Shown: positions 1 through 8,918, numbered from the stretch's first letter. The stretch: 64,000 bases of DNA from an uncultured Bacteroidales bacterium (GCA_900541925.1 UQMB01000008.1:1-64000); one strand, 5' to 3'. Notes: a model not told the origin generated them from the letters alone. Translations and numbers: made by a program.

Positions 1-1476
1 GCAGCACAAAAGGCCGATTTTTAGAAAAATGCCTAAAAAGTGATAAAGTCAGGAAGAAGTTGATGTGATGCAGCCTGCAGGAACACGCCAATGAATAGAA
101 GACGCATCTGCGCTCGGAGCCGGCATGGCTTCCGAAGAACAGGGAGTTCTTGCGGGAGAGGGAGACGTAGCGGTTTATCCTCTCTATCTGATTGCTGTCC
201 CAGGCGTAATCGCCGGCCGTCGGGATGGCTTCGATGCCATCCCATTCGTTGAGAAAGTAGTTCGCGGCCCCGTGCATCTGCGACTTCGGCGGATATTTGT
301 CGGTCCGGGCCTGCACTTTCAGCAGGGCTCTTTCAGATCCTTGAGTATTGGAGGGGCGTACTCCTGACGCCACTTCAGGTTGTCTCCGACAGTCCAGTCC
401 TTCTCGCCGATTTTATGCTTCCGCTCATTCCTGTATATGTCATTGCACAGTTTCAGGATCCTGTCCGCATCCGGATTCCCTTTCATGTCCAGGAAGTCGC
501 GCTTGCAGTGCTGGAGGCAGACCAGCCTCTTGACCTTTCCCCCGGATGTCGCCTCGACTTTCTTGTAGGCCTTCAGTCCGTCGGACTGGATGGTTCCGGA
601 GTAGTTCTCCAGTTCCCTGAGGATCACCTCTTCGCTGCGCGAACCGTTGTCGTAGAAAAAATAGGTCAGCCCGAGGTGCGCGGCCAGGATCACCCAGATG
701 TAGCCCTTGCGTGTCCCCTTGCCGGCATTCTCATCCGCATTGACGAGTATCTTGTGGTAAGTCTCGTCCGCACAGATGTATCTGTCTTCCTTCACGGCGC
801 TCCGCATGGCCTTGTGCAGGTTCTCGAACAGGCTTGCCGTTTTCTTGAGGAGACCGTGCGCCGTCTGCTTGTCAAGATTGAACCCGTTTTCGGAAAAGTA
901 GTTAGCGATGCGCTCTACGGGCATTGAGTAGAGGTAGCGCAGCTGGGCGATGCCCGCGATGAACGAGCCGTCGAAACTGGAGTTCTGTATCGGCGTTTGC
1001 GGTGCCCTTGCGCTGACCAGGCGGTCTCCCGCCTTTACGGTGTGGATATGGAGCACCTCCTTGATGAACCGCGGCGGTATCATGCTGTAACGGATCACGT
1101 CCCGCACCTTGTCGAAGGCCTTCTTCTGCTCGTCCGTCGTTCCGTCCGGATAGACATCCCTCTCTATCGTCTCCACCTCGAAGTGCATGTCCCGCCTGGC
1201 CCCGTTGTTGCCACGGGTCTTGCGCTCTGCCGCCTTGCGTTCCCTTTCGGCTTTCATCTCTTCTCCGGTCCTGGATTCCGCAGGAGACGCCTTCCGGCGT
1301 TCCGACTTGTTCTCCACCATCTTGGAGAGGCCGCGCATCCGGTTCTCCGCTTTCGAAAGGCTGGCGTCGCGGTCTTTCAGAAGGGCCTCCAGATTGGATA
1401 TGGTCTGTTCCATGCCCCTTACGGTTGCGCGCAGTTCTGAAACGGTCGCATTGAGGTTGGACACGGTCATGTTCAA
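1..1476 (-). pseudogene. IS66-family transposase (TnpC), frameshifted, cut by window edge
   Basis: DDE transposase of an IS66-type element. The amino end (TTG at 1476, or ATG at 1470) is a heptad-like coiled coil rich in Asn/Leu/Glu, followed by a basic linker and the catalytic core. Core landmarks are CADETYHKI, GYIWVILAAH, IQSDGLKAY and LQHCKRDF. The frame stops near position 323 just after KDLKEPC. The missing IS66 C-terminus (NYFLNEWDGIEAIP, QIERINRYVSLSRKNSLFFG, GSERRCVFYSL) continues in another frame down to about position 60. A one- or two-base indel near 325-335 therefore breaks the gene. The element runs out of the window to the left. No tnpA or tnpB partner is seen on its other side, so this copy is likely dead. 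The family call is secure; that it is a pseudogene rests on the frame break. Confidence 0.85.
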
Positions 1477-1499
1477 CTGGAGGTTGACTCGGGACTGAT

Positions 1500-1751
1500 G
1501 CAGGAAGAGCTCTTTGCCAGTGGGGGCTCAAAGATGATTGCGGCAACCTGGCACACGCAGAGAACGGAAACCGGGTCCTGCCTTACAAATATCTGTACCG
1601 TCACCTGGACGGTCTCAGTCTCAAGGCTGTCCTTGTCCGTCCTGGTCTTATTGATTGGAATCCCATCTCCCGTACTCACACCCTGGAGCAAATGCTCGAA
1701 GAAATCGGCGAGCCGGTGTATCGGTGGAAGCGGAAAGAAGTTGTTGAATAA
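1500..1751 (+). pseudogene. Remnant of an unidentified protein gene, 3' end only
   Basis: An open frame ending at the TAA at 1749-1751 encodes a plausible protein tail. It contains NRVLPYKYLYRHLDGLSL, LVRPGLIDWNPISRTH and a closing stretch EEIGEPVYRWKRKEVVE. It has no good start codon and runs straight into the IS66 transposase region, so it looks like the 3' remainder of a host gene truncated by the insertion. I do not recognise the family. The composition (Trp, Arg, Tyr, Pro) is protein-like, but the call is weak. Confidence 0.3.
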
Positions 1752-1798
1752 GTCGCTTTTGGCATTGCTAATTCATTTATTTATATTATTTTTGCAAT

Positions 1799-1885
1799 AA
1801 ATACTAATAATAGCAATACGTTAAATACTAATATTAGTTATACAATAAATACTAATATTAGCAAGGCGACAAATACTAATATGGC
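1799..1885 (+). repeat. Four direct repeats with exact 24-bp spacing, likely operator array
   Basis: Four copies of a motif close to AAATACTAATATTAGC start at 1799, 1823, 1847 and 1871, a spacing of exactly 24 bp each time. Its core ACTAATATTAGT is a perfect 12-bp palindrome in the second copy. The last copy (AAATACTAATATGGC) overlaps the ATG of the Fic gene at 1881. The region is strongly AT-rich. The regular phasing and position over the start codon suggest cooperative binding by a dimeric repressor. The AbiEi-like N-terminal domain of the downstream protein is the obvious candidate (inference). Confidence 0.8.
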
Positions 1886-3398
1886 TACAATGCAAGAGAA
1901 GATGGCGGAGTCCCTCGCTGCTCTGAAAGCATATCAGGACGCTCATGGAGACAATCTTGTAATCCATGGCGCTGATGTGCTTGGACGTACGCATACAGAG
2001 CGTCTAGTTGATGCTGGCTATCTTACAATGGTACTTCGGGGATGGTATATCCCTTCTTTCCCAGGCAGTGAAGGAGACTCCACTGTCTGGTATGTCTCGT
2101 ATTGGTCTTTTGTCTCTGCTTATCTCGACAGCAAGTTTGATGGTCGTTGGTGTCTTTCTCCAGAACTGTCTTTATATTATTATAGTGGAAAGAGTGTAGT
2201 ACCAAGACAGTTGATTGTTAGGAGTGAATCCGGTACCAATAATATTATGCAACTGCCTTTTGGTACGTCCATCCTTGATATTAAAGCGTCTCTTCCTCCA
2301 GTAGTCGAGCGTGAACCAAGATACGGTGTCCGGCTCTATCCTCTTGCTTATGCTCTTTTGATGGTCGGCCCGGACTACTACCGTCGGAATGCTTTGGAAG
2401 CGCGCACTTGCCTCTCAATGGTCAGGGATGTGTCCCCGGTCATTGCGGCTGCTATCGACGGAGGCCATACCACCAGGGCTGGCAGAGTTGCCGGTGCTCT
2501 TCGCTCCATCGGACGTGAAGAGCAGGCAGATGCATTGTTATCAACAATGCGGCAGGTGGGCCATGTGGTACTGGAAGAGAATCCGTTTGAGGAGAACCTT
2601 CGTCTTGACGTGCTTGAAACATCACCTTATGCTTCTCGTATCCGTTTGATGTGGATGGCCATGCGCCCGGTTGTGCTGTCCGTCCTTGATACGTCCCAGA
2701 TACGCAGTCGCCAGCAGGATGTAGACAGCATCCTTGCCATGATGGATGCAACCTATGTCAAAGACAGTTATAACTCTTTGTCCATCGAGGGGTACAAGAT
2801 TACGGAAGGCCTGCTGGAAAGGGTGCGGAGTGGCAACTGGGACCTGAAGAATGATGAGCAAGATAAGGATCGAAAGAATGCTTTGGCTGCGAGAGGGTAT
2901 TATCAAGCTTACCAATTGCTCAGAGACTCCATTGCATCTGTTTTTGCCGGGAAAGACCCGGCGGAGGTTTATGCAAAAGAGCATCAGGCATGGCATTTCC
3001 AGTTGTTCGAGCCTTGTGTGAGAGCGGGTATAATCAAAGCTTCGGATTTGGTGGGTTATCGTACTCGCCAGGTCTATATCCGGAACTCGATGCATGTGCC
3101 CCTGAATCCTGATGCCGTTCTGGATGCGATGACTACTCTGTCGGCCTTGATGAAAGAAGAGGAGCATGCTTTTGTCCGTGCTGTTCTGGGGCATTTCTTC
3201 TTTGTTTACATCCATCCGTATATGGACGGGAACGGCCGCACAGCTCGCTTTACAATGAATAGCCAACTGGTAACGGGCGGCTATCCTTGGGTTGTCGTGC
3301 CTGTAGAACGCCGCGACGAGTATATGGCCAGTCTGGAGAAGGCAAGTGTGGAAGAAGATATTGAGCCTTTTGTGCGGTTTATCTGTTCACTAGTTTAG
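1881..3398 (+). CDS. Fic-domain protein with AbiEi-like N-terminal domain
   Basis: A 505-residue protein. The C-terminal Fic domain carries HPYMDGNGRTAR at residues 445-456, matching the AMP-transferase motif HxFx(D/E)GNGRxxR with Tyr in place of Phe. Fic enzymes transfer AMP or related groups to Tyr/Ser/Thr side chains of target proteins. SLSIEG at residues 299-304 fits the (S/T)xxxE(G/N) inhibitory helix, so the enzyme may be self-inhibited in cis. Residues about 1-130 (HGADVLGRTHTERLVDAGY, MVLRGWYIPS) resemble the winged-helix and following domain of AbiEi-type antitoxin/transcription regulators. The gene stands alone in a decayed accessory region behind a four-copy repeat array that covers its start codon, which points to autoregulation. 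The start at 1881 is the first ATG; an ATG at 1890 is also possible. The Fic assignment is firm; the antitoxin-like reading of the N-terminus is a resemblance only. Confidence 0.9.
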   Translation: MATMQEKMAESLAALKAYQDAHGDNLVIHGADVLGRTHTERLVDAGYLTMVLRGWYIPSFPGSEGDSTVWYVSYWSFVSAYLDSKFDGRWCLSPELSLYYYSGKSVVPRQLIVRSESGTNNIMQLPFGTSILDIKASLPPVVEREPRYGVRLYPLAYALLMVGPDYYRRNALEARTCLSMVRDVSPVIAAAIDGGHTTRAGRVAGALRSIGREEQADALLSTMRQVGHVVLEENPFEENLRLDVLETSPYASRIRLMWMAMRPVVLSVLDTSQIRSRQQDVDSILAMMDATYVKDSYNSLSIEGYKITEGLLERVRSGNWDLKNDEQDKDRKNALAARGYYQAYQLLRDSIASVFAGKDPAEVYAKEHQAWHFQLFEPCVRAGIIKASDLVGYRTRQVYIRNSMHVPLNPDAVLDAMTTLSALMKEEEHAFVRAVLGHFFFVYIHPYMDGNGRTARFTMNSQLVTGGYPWVVVPVERRDEYMASLEKASVEEDIEPFVRFICSLV

Positions 3399-3870
3399 TC
3401 AGGTCTTGTCTTACTAATGAGGATTCTGTTGAATGACAGGTTGCAGTCGAAGTGCTTTTTCTCTGCGCCTTTGCGGCTGTATTCGTCGCGAGGCTCAGGA
3501 GATTCTCCAGAATTGCGGGGTCATGATTGTCGAAGAGCACATGTGACCTGACGCGTTCGAGCAGGTCGCCTGCTGGTCTTGATGAAGCAGGTGGCTGCAT
3601 GGAAGAAGAAGTCCGGTTCTATGCCATAACTTCTGTCGCTGTAGCTTATCCAGCGGGTCTTGATGATTTCGGCGTATGCGAGGAAATCTGTCGCGGCATT
3701 GAGTTCTCTCGTGCTCCAGCCCAAAGTAGCGGCGATGCTTCGGAGGTCTTTGGAGCTGACCAGCTCCGCCAAGTATGTGAGGAGGCAGATCAAGTCGCTG
3801 TGTTTCCCTTCAAGTCAGTCTTTTATGAAGTGGCGCATTCGTTCGTGATTAATCGGACGAAGATACTGAA
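3399..3870 (-). pseudogene. Decayed gene fragment with helix-rich remnant
   Basis: Minus-strand reading gives protein-like stretches split over frames. MRHFIKD is followed by an in-frame stop, then KHSDLICLLTYLAELVSS and SIAATLGWSTRELNAATDF (helix-turn-helix-like), then DRSYGIEPDFFFHAATCF. After a frame change near 3590 comes RVRSHVLFDNHDPAILENLL. The pieces read in order, so this looks like one gene broken by at least one stop and one frameshift. I do not recognise the family. It lies between the Fic gene and ndk, inside the accessory segment. Confidence 0.35.
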
Positions 3871-3922
3871 TCCCCGCGGCATAGTCAAAACAACTTTCAG
3901 TTTCTTTCCTGGGAGGGCTGTC

Positions 3923-4387
3923 TTACAATTCGTCGGAGGCGTAGAGGTAGCCCTGCAGGGGAGTGTCGTATTCGAAATAGTCTTCAGGGGAGAAGAATCT
4001 GTCTAGTTCGGCGGCGGCCGTTTCAAGTGAGTCTGACGCGTGTATGATGTTCTCCTGATGGCTCATGCAGTAGTCGCCGCGTACGGTGCCGGGTAGGGCG
4101 GCGCGTCCGTTGGTGGCGCCGGTCATCTCGCGCACGACCTTCACCGCGTCTATGCCTTCCCAGCAGCACAGCACCACCGGAGCCGCCATCATCGAGGCTT
4201 CTATGGTGGGGTAGAACGGCTTGCTGACGAGGTGGGCATAGTGCTCGGCGCATTTTTCCTTTGAGAAGCGGTACATCTTGAGCGCGGTGAGTTTCAGGCC
4301 CTTCTTTTCGAACCTGGAGATGATTTCCCCGCAGAGTCCGCGCTGGAGTGTGCAGGGCTTCAGTATCACGAGTGTCTTTTCCATCAT
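3923..4387 (-). CDS. ndk: Nucleoside diphosphate kinase
   Basis: Cytosolic enzyme that moves the gamma-phosphate from ATP to nucleoside diphosphates through a phosphohistidine. It begins MMEKTLVILKP, the standard Ndk opening. The catalytic His lies in NIIHASDS, and GATNGRAALPGTVRGDY matches the nucleotide-binding Kpn loop region. At about 154 residues it is normal length. A longer in-frame start exists at 4423, but the Ndk family starts here and a TACTTTTG promoter box lies only 5 nt upstream of 4387, so the short start is preferred. It is divergent from ridA. Confidence 0.95.
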   Translation of the reverse strand: MMEKTLVILKPCTLQRGLCGEIISRFEKKGLKLTALKMYRFSKEKCAEHYAHLVSKPFYPTIEASMMAAPVVLCCWEGIDAVKVVREMTGATNGRAALPGTVRGDYCMSHQENIIHASDSLETAAAELDRFFSPEDYFEYDTPLQGYLYASDEL

Positions 4388-4392
4388 ATTCC

Positions 4393-4400
4393 CAAAAGTA
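4393..4400 (-). promoter_or_regulatory. -7 promoter element of ndk
   Basis: TACTTTTG on the minus strand matches the Bacteroidetes TAnnTTTG -7 box. It ends 5 nt before the ATG at 4387, so the transcript start should fall at or next to the start codon. Confidence 0.6.
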
Positions 4401-4554
4401 CGAATTCCACCTGAACTATGCAAGCGTGCCTTGTGCCGGACGCCCTTTTGAAATCCATCGGGGATTTGTTAAATTTGCGTGGCGGTGCCATTCTGACCGG
4501 GCCTCTCATGCCCCGGGGAACCGGACATCGTACACAAACATTTAAGTTATCAGT

Positions 4555-4929
4555 ATGAAAAGGACAATAGCATCACCTAAGGCGCCGGCAGCGGTCGGAC
4601 CTTATTCCCAGGCAGTTGAACTTAACGGCACCCTCTTCATCTCCGGCCAGCTTCCGGTTGATCCGGCTACCGGCGAGATGCCTGAAAGCATAGAGGCGCA
4701 GACCCGCCGCAGCCTGGATAACCTCGGTTACATCCTCGAAGAGGCCGGTCTCTGCTTCGACGATATCGTGAAGACCACTGTGCTTCTCGACGACATCGCC
4801 AACTTCGGCGCGATGAATGCGGTCTACGCGGAGTATTTCAAGGGCGACAAGCCTGCGCGCGTCTGCTATCAGGTGGCCGCCCTGCCTAAGGGGGCCAAGG
4901 TGGAGATCGATGCGGTAGCGGGCAAGTAA
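4555..4929 (+). CDS. ridA: RidA/YjgF enamine/imine deaminase
   Basis: A 124-residue RidA-family protein that hydrolyses reactive 2-aminoacrylate and related imines released by PLP enzymes, protecting them from damage. Family marks include PAAVGPYSQAVELNGTLFIS at the N-terminus, the conserved Arg in KPARVCYQVAALPKGAKVEI and the C-terminal EIDAVA. Full length, cytosolic trimer by family knowledge. It is followed after 7 nt by tcdA on the same strand, so the two are probably co-transcribed. Confidence 0.95.
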   Translation: MKRTIASPKAPAAVGPYSQAVELNGTLFISGQLPVDPATGEMPESIEAQTRRSLDNLGYILEEAGLCFDDIVKTTVLLDDIANFGAMNAVYAEYFKGDKPARVCYQVAALPKGAKVEIDAVAGK

Positions 4930-4936
4930 TCCCGGG

Positions 4937-5692
4937 ATGGACAGATATCTCCAGAGGACGACCCTCCTCGTTGGGGAGAATGCGCAGGCGGAGATAAACC
5001 GCGTGCGCATCATCCTTTTCGGGGTCGGCGGTGTGGGAAGCTGGTGCGCCGAGGCGCTGGTGCGTTCCGGTGTGCGGCATCTGACGATAGTGGATTTCGA
5101 CACCGTGAGCGAGAGCAATGTCAACCGCCAGCTGATGGCGACGCCATGCACCGTCGGGGAGGTGAAAGTCGAGGCGCTGCGCAGGAGGCTTCAGGAAATA
5201 AGTCCTGAGGCCGGTATCGTCGCCTGCCGGGAACTGTATTCCGCGCAGACGGCGGAGAGTTTCTCTCTGGACGGATACGACTATATAATAGACGCGATTG
5301 ATTCGCTCAAGGACAAGGCGGACCTGATAAAGAGGGGGATGACTGCGCGCGGAGTGTTTTTCTCCTCGCTCGGAGCCGCCCTCAAAGTGGATCCGACTCG
5401 GGTCAAGGTCGGCAATTTCTGGAAGGTGAGAGACTGCCCGCTCGGGGCCGCTCTCCGCAAGAAGCTGCGCCGCGAGGGCGGGGTGAGGGAGCATTCCTTC
5501 CTCTGCGTCTACGGGGACGAGGTTCTGCCGAATCTCGGTGTGGCGGCAGCGGGGGAGGATTCCCTCAACGCCGAGGCGGAGGCCGCAGGCAAGGCCACGA
5601 TCAACGGTACCACTGCCCACATTACCGGCATATTCGGATTCACGCTTGCCGGCCTGGTCATCAGGGACATATATGATAAGGTGAATGGCTGA
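4937..5692 (+). CDS. tcdA: tRNA threonylcarbamoyladenosine dehydratase (TcdA/CsdL)
   Basis: A 251-residue ThiF/MoeB/HesA-type enzyme. TcdA uses ATP to cyclise N6-threonylcarbamoyladenosine at tRNA position 37. The nucleotide-binding glycine loop is FGVGGVGSWCAEALVRSG, followed by DFDTVSESNVNRQL, both classic for the E1-like fold. IIDAIDSLKDKADL and the C-terminal GSxTGIFG-like region also fit. It overlaps the next gene by 8 bp, indicating a polycistronic message with ridA and the MFS exporter. Confidence 0.9.
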   Translation: MDRYLQRTTLLVGENAQAEINRVRIILFGVGGVGSWCAEALVRSGVRHLTIVDFDTVSESNVNRQLMATPCTVGEVKVEALRRRLQEISPEAGIVACRELYSAQTAESFSLDGYDYIIDAIDSLKDKADLIKRGMTARGVFFSSLGAALKVDPTRVKVGNFWKVRDCPLGAALRKKLRREGGVREHSFLCVYGDEVLPNLGVAAAGEDSLNAEAEAAGKATINGTTAHITGIFGFTLAGLVIRDIYDKVNG

Positions 5693-6866
5693 CGAGAAGC
5701 TCTGGAATTCCAATTATATAAAGGTGTGGACGGGCAATTTTCTGCTCAACTTCGCCTTTATGCTGATCGTGCCGCTGCTTCCCCTGTATCTGAGCGAGAT
5801 TTTCGGCGCCGGCAAGGACACCATCGGCGGCGTGCTTGCCGCCTATACGGTGATGGTGCTGCTTGTCAGGGCCTTGAGCGGGTACATAGTGGACAGTTTC
5901 CCGAGGAAACTGGTGCTGATGGTGTGCTACACGGTTTTCTCTCTTCTCTTTTTCGGCTACCTGGTAGCCGGCTCGCTGCTTGTCTTCGCCATCTTCAGGA
6001 CTCTGCACGGCGCGCCTTTCGGAGCTGCGACGGTGGCGGCGAGCACCGTGGCGATTGATGTCCTGCCGTCGAGCCGCAGGGGTGAAGGGATAGGGTATTA
6101 CGGACTCAGCAACAACCTCGCGACCGCCCTCGGACCGGCCCTTGCCGTGTATGTGCTCCATGCTTTCGACGGCAATTTCCAGGCCCTGTTCTGGATGTCC
6201 GTCATCGTGTCCCTCTCCGGTCTTGTCATCGATGCCACGATACGGCTCCCCGGACGTGAAACCTCTCCGCCGCGCGGAGTGCTGTCGTTGGACCGCTTCT
6301 TCCTGCTCCCGGGGTGGCGGGAGGCGTTGACTCTGGCCTGCTTCGCTTTCAGTTATGGGGTCGTGTCGACTTACCTTGCAATCTACGGCAAAGAGGAACT
6401 CGGCATCACCGGCGGCACGGGCATGTTCTTCACCCTTTTCGCGGTCGGCCTGATCCTGTCCAGGCTCACCGGGGCGCGCTCGCTGCGCCGCAATCTCGTC
6501 TCCCGCAACGCGGCTCTGGGCATCTGCACAGCCGCAGTCGGGTATCTGGTCTTCGCCGCCCTGCACAGCAGTGTCGGGTATTATCTCTCGGCTTTCATCA
6601 TAGGTCTCGGCAACGGACACATGTTCCCTGCATTCCAGACCATGTTCATCAACCTGGCTCCGCACAACAGACGCGGCACGGCCAATTCTTCTGTGCTCAG
6701 CTCATGGGATGCCGGTGTGGGGCTCGGGGTGCTTCTTGGGGGTGTGCTGTCCGAGCATCTCGGTTATCACTGGGCGTTCTGGGTCGCCTTCGGGGTCAAT
6801 GTCGCCGGACTTGTGCTGTATTTTGTGAGGACGAGGGCTCATTTTGAAGCGGAGAAACTGAGATAA
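5685..6866 (+). CDS. Major facilitator superfamily transporter
   Basis: A 393-residue inner-membrane protein with about 12 hydrophobic segments and MFS features: an early GKDTIGGVLAAYTVMVLLVR segment and the loop motif between helices 2 and 3 (DSFPRKLVL). It resembles the drug/sugar efflux type (12 helices), but nothing in the sequence fixes the substrate. It starts inside the end of tcdA (8-bp overlap), so it is the last gene of that small operon. Confidence 0.85.
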   Translation: MADEKLWNSNYIKVWTGNFLLNFAFMLIVPLLPLYLSEIFGAGKDTIGGVLAAYTVMVLLVRALSGYIVDSFPRKLVLMVCYTVFSLLFFGYLVAGSLLVFAIFRTLHGAPFGAATVAASTVAIDVLPSSRRGEGIGYYGLSNNLATALGPALAVYVLHAFDGNFQALFWMSVIVSLSGLVIDATIRLPGRETSPPRGVLSLDRFFLLPGWREALTLACFAFSYGVVSTYLAIYGKEELGITGGTGMFFTLFAVGLILSRLTGARSLRRNLVSRNAALGICTAAVGYLVFAALHSSVGYYLSAFIIGLGNGHMFPAFQTMFINLAPHNRRGTANSSVLSSWDAGVGLGVLLGGVLSEHLGYHWAFWVAFGVNVAGLVLYFVRTRAHFEAEKLR

Positions 6867-6895
6867 TTTTTTATATTTACGCAAATTTTGAATCT

Positions 6896-8083
6896 ATGGT
6901 CACGAAGCTTACACCTTCAGTCAGCTATATCGGCTGCGACGATATCGGACTTGATCTCTTCGAGAATCAGTACAGAGTCCCTGAGGGGATGTCCTATAAC
7001 TCATATCTCATTGATGATGACAAACTTGCGGTGTTGGATACCTGCGATGCGCGTACCGGCCAGGAGTGGCTCTCAAATCTCAAGACCGCTCTGAAGGGGC
7101 GCACCCCGGACTATCTGATAGTGCACCATCTCGAGCCTGACCATTCTGCCATGACCGCGAGGGTGCTCTCCGACTATCCTGAGATGAAGATCGTGGCGTC
7201 GGCCATAGCCGTGAGGATGCTGCCGCAGTTCTTTGACGGGGTGGACTTCTCCGGGAGGACTGTCACCGTGGCGGACGGGGACAGCCTGGAACTGGGCGCG
7301 CATAAACTCCAGTTCATAATGGCCCCGATGATCCATTGGCCGGAAGTCATGATGAGTTACGATGCCACGGATGGGATTCTCTTCTCCGCCGACGCTTTCG
7401 GCAAGTTCGGGGCGCTTTCCCGGACAGGTGGCCTGAGGGGAGTCTCCCTGCAGGTGTGGAGATCCGAGGCCAGAAGGTATTATTTCAACATCTGCGGCAA
7501 GTACGGTCCGCAGGTGCAGAAACTCCTGAAGAGGGCTTCCGGGCTTGAAATCAAGCTGATATGTCCTCTGCACGGGCCCGTGCTCGACTCCGGTTCTGCC
7601 GGTGCGCTGAAACTCTATGACACATGGAGCTCTTACGCTCCGGAGACGGAGGGGGTGCTGATCGCATACGCCTCGATCCATGGCGGTACGGCGCAGGCTG
7701 CGGAACGCCTTGCCGGGATGCTTGAGAAGGCCGGTGTCAAGCTCTCGTTGCGTGACCTCTGCCGCTGCGGCCTGTCCTACGCGGTGAGCGACGCGTTCCG
7801 TTTCGACAGGGTGGTGCTGGCCGCTTCTTCTTATGACGCCGGGCTGTTCCCTCCTATGTATGACTTCCTGCATCACCTGCAGATAAAGAACTGGCAGAAG
7901 AGGAAGGTCGCCGTGATTGAGAACGGCAGCTGGGCCCCTACGGCCGGCAAGGTGATGACGGATATGCTCGCCTCGATGAAAGAGATCGAGCTGGTGGGTG
8001 ACAAGGTCACGATACGCAGTCGCCTGCACGAGTCGGACATCCCTGCGCTTGAAGCGCTTGCGGAGGCTATTCGAGGTATCTGA
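6896..8083 (+). CDS. FprA-family A-type flavoprotein (flavodiiron protein)
   Basis: A 395-residue protein with a metallo-beta-lactamase-like diiron domain (about residues 1-245) and a C-terminal flavodoxin domain. Iron ligands are visible in HHLEPDHSAM (HxExDH pattern) and further His/Asp residues in MIHWPEVMM, LFSADAFG and CPLHGPV. The flavodoxin FMN loop is YASIHGGTAQAAERLAG. Flavodiiron proteins reduce oxygen and/or nitric oxide to harmless products in the cytosol of anaerobes, fed by rubredoxin or NADH donors. Convergent with the phosphatase gene: the 3' ends overlap by 17 bp. Confidence 0.92.
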   Translation: MVTKLTPSVSYIGCDDIGLDLFENQYRVPEGMSYNSYLIDDDKLAVLDTCDARTGQEWLSNLKTALKGRTPDYLIVHHLEPDHSAMTARVLSDYPEMKIVASAIAVRMLPQFFDGVDFSGRTVTVADGDSLELGAHKLQFIMAPMIHWPEVMMSYDATDGILFSADAFGKFGALSRTGGLRGVSLQVWRSEARRYYFNICGKYGPQVQKLLKRASGLEIKLICPLHGPVLDSGSAGALKLYDTWSSYAPETEGVLIAYASIHGGTAQAAERLAGMLEKAGVKLSLRDLCRCGLSYAVSDAFRFDRVVLAASSYDAGLFPPMYDFLHHLQIKNWQKRKVAVIENGSWAPTAGKVMTDMLASMKEIELVGDKVTIRSRLHESDIPALEALAEAIRGI

Positions 8084-8891
8084 GCCTTAGGGTCTTGCGG
8101 TCTTCGGGGCTGACTCCAAGCCTGCTTGAGAGGAATTCGTCCATCGATCCGTAGCGCTCGCCGATGAGGTCGAGGGCTGCGGCGAAGCAGTTGGCGTTGG
8201 CGCCGATGAATGTCTTGACCACTTCCACTTCTTCGTCTCCGCCGCCTCCGGCCCGCACGATGGCGGTCATCCTTGCCACATCATCGCGGTAGAACTCATT
8301 GGATATGTTGTAGTCTTCGAGGATGGTCTCCCTGTCCGCCCCGAGAGCCGACAGGATGAAGGCTGACGCGAGTCCGGTGCGGTCCTTGCCCTGGGTGCAG
8401 TGCCAGTAGACGGCGCCTTCGTCCGTGTCCAGGATCCCGCGCATGAACTTGGCGTATTGCTCCTGGGTGTAGTCGCTCGCGACAAGAGATGTATAGAGTG
8501 TGCGCGCCGCTTCCTTTACGGAAGGGAGCGAACTGCCCCTTCTGACGACATCCTCAATGTCGGTGAATCCCCCTTCCGCTATGTAGTTGTTGAAGTTCTC
8601 GCATGTCTTGGGGTCCATCGCCGGCAGCCAGCAGTATTCTGCCCCGTCCACGCTTCTGTCGGGGGCTTGCCGGACCTCCGATTCCATCCTGAAGTCGAAT
8701 ATTCGGCGCAGCCGATATGTTTCCTTGAGCCTGAGCAGATCGGCGTCGCTGGCGTTGCACAGGCCGGCGCCGCGCAGAAGAAGGCCACGGCGTATCTTGC
8801 GGCCGTCCGCCGTCTCGAATCCTCCGAGTTCGCGGGCGTTGATCACATTCTCGAGTGATATTGTCTGGGATTTGAAATCTTTGATGTCCAT
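8067..8891 (-). CDS. Tyrosine/serine protein phosphatase-like protein
   Basis: About 274 residues from the chosen start MDIKDFKSQT. The HC(X)5R phosphatase loop is seen as HCTQGKDRTG, where Cys would form the phosphocysteine intermediate. ENVINARELGG near the N-terminus and LLRGAGLCNAS are typical of the bacterial Y_phosphatase3 family (lipid or protein phosphatases). The frame is open upstream to 9005, but that would run through the divergent gene. The start at 8891 sits 4 nt after a TATTTTTG box and fits the family. Confidence 0.88.
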   Translation of the reverse strand: MDIKDFKSQTISLENVINARELGGFETADGRKIRRGLLLRGAGLCNASDADLLRLKETYRLRRIFDFRMESEVRQAPDRSVDGAEYCWLPAMDPKTCENFNNYIAEGGFTDIEDVVRRGSSLPSVKEAARTLYTSLVASDYTQEQYAKFMRGILDTDEGAVYWHCTQGKDRTGLASAFILSALGADRETILEDYNISNEFYRDDVARMTAIVRAGGGGDEEVEVVKTFIGANANCFAAALDLIGERYGSMDEFLSSRLGVSPEDRKTLRLRYLE

Positions 8892-8895
8892 TCTG

Positions 8896-8913
8896 CAAAA
8901 ATAACTATTTTTG
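8896..8913. promoter_or_regulatory. Back-to-back divergent -7 elements forming a palindrome
   Basis: CAAAAATAACTATTTTTG consists of two TATTTTTG boxes pointing away from each other with only 2 bp between them. The leftward box ends 4 nt from the phosphatase ATG (8891) and the rightward box ends 5 nt from the dehydrogenase ATG (8919). The -33 region of each promoter must lie inside the opposing coding sequence, so polymerase binding to one should exclude the other. Confidence 0.6.
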
Positions 8914-8918
8914 TCCTT

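Noticed and set aside
1799..1885. Possible CRISPR array
   Set aside because: Repeats are only 16 bp with 8-bp gaps and the gaps are AT-rich and partly similar; a regulatory array fits better and no cas genes are present.
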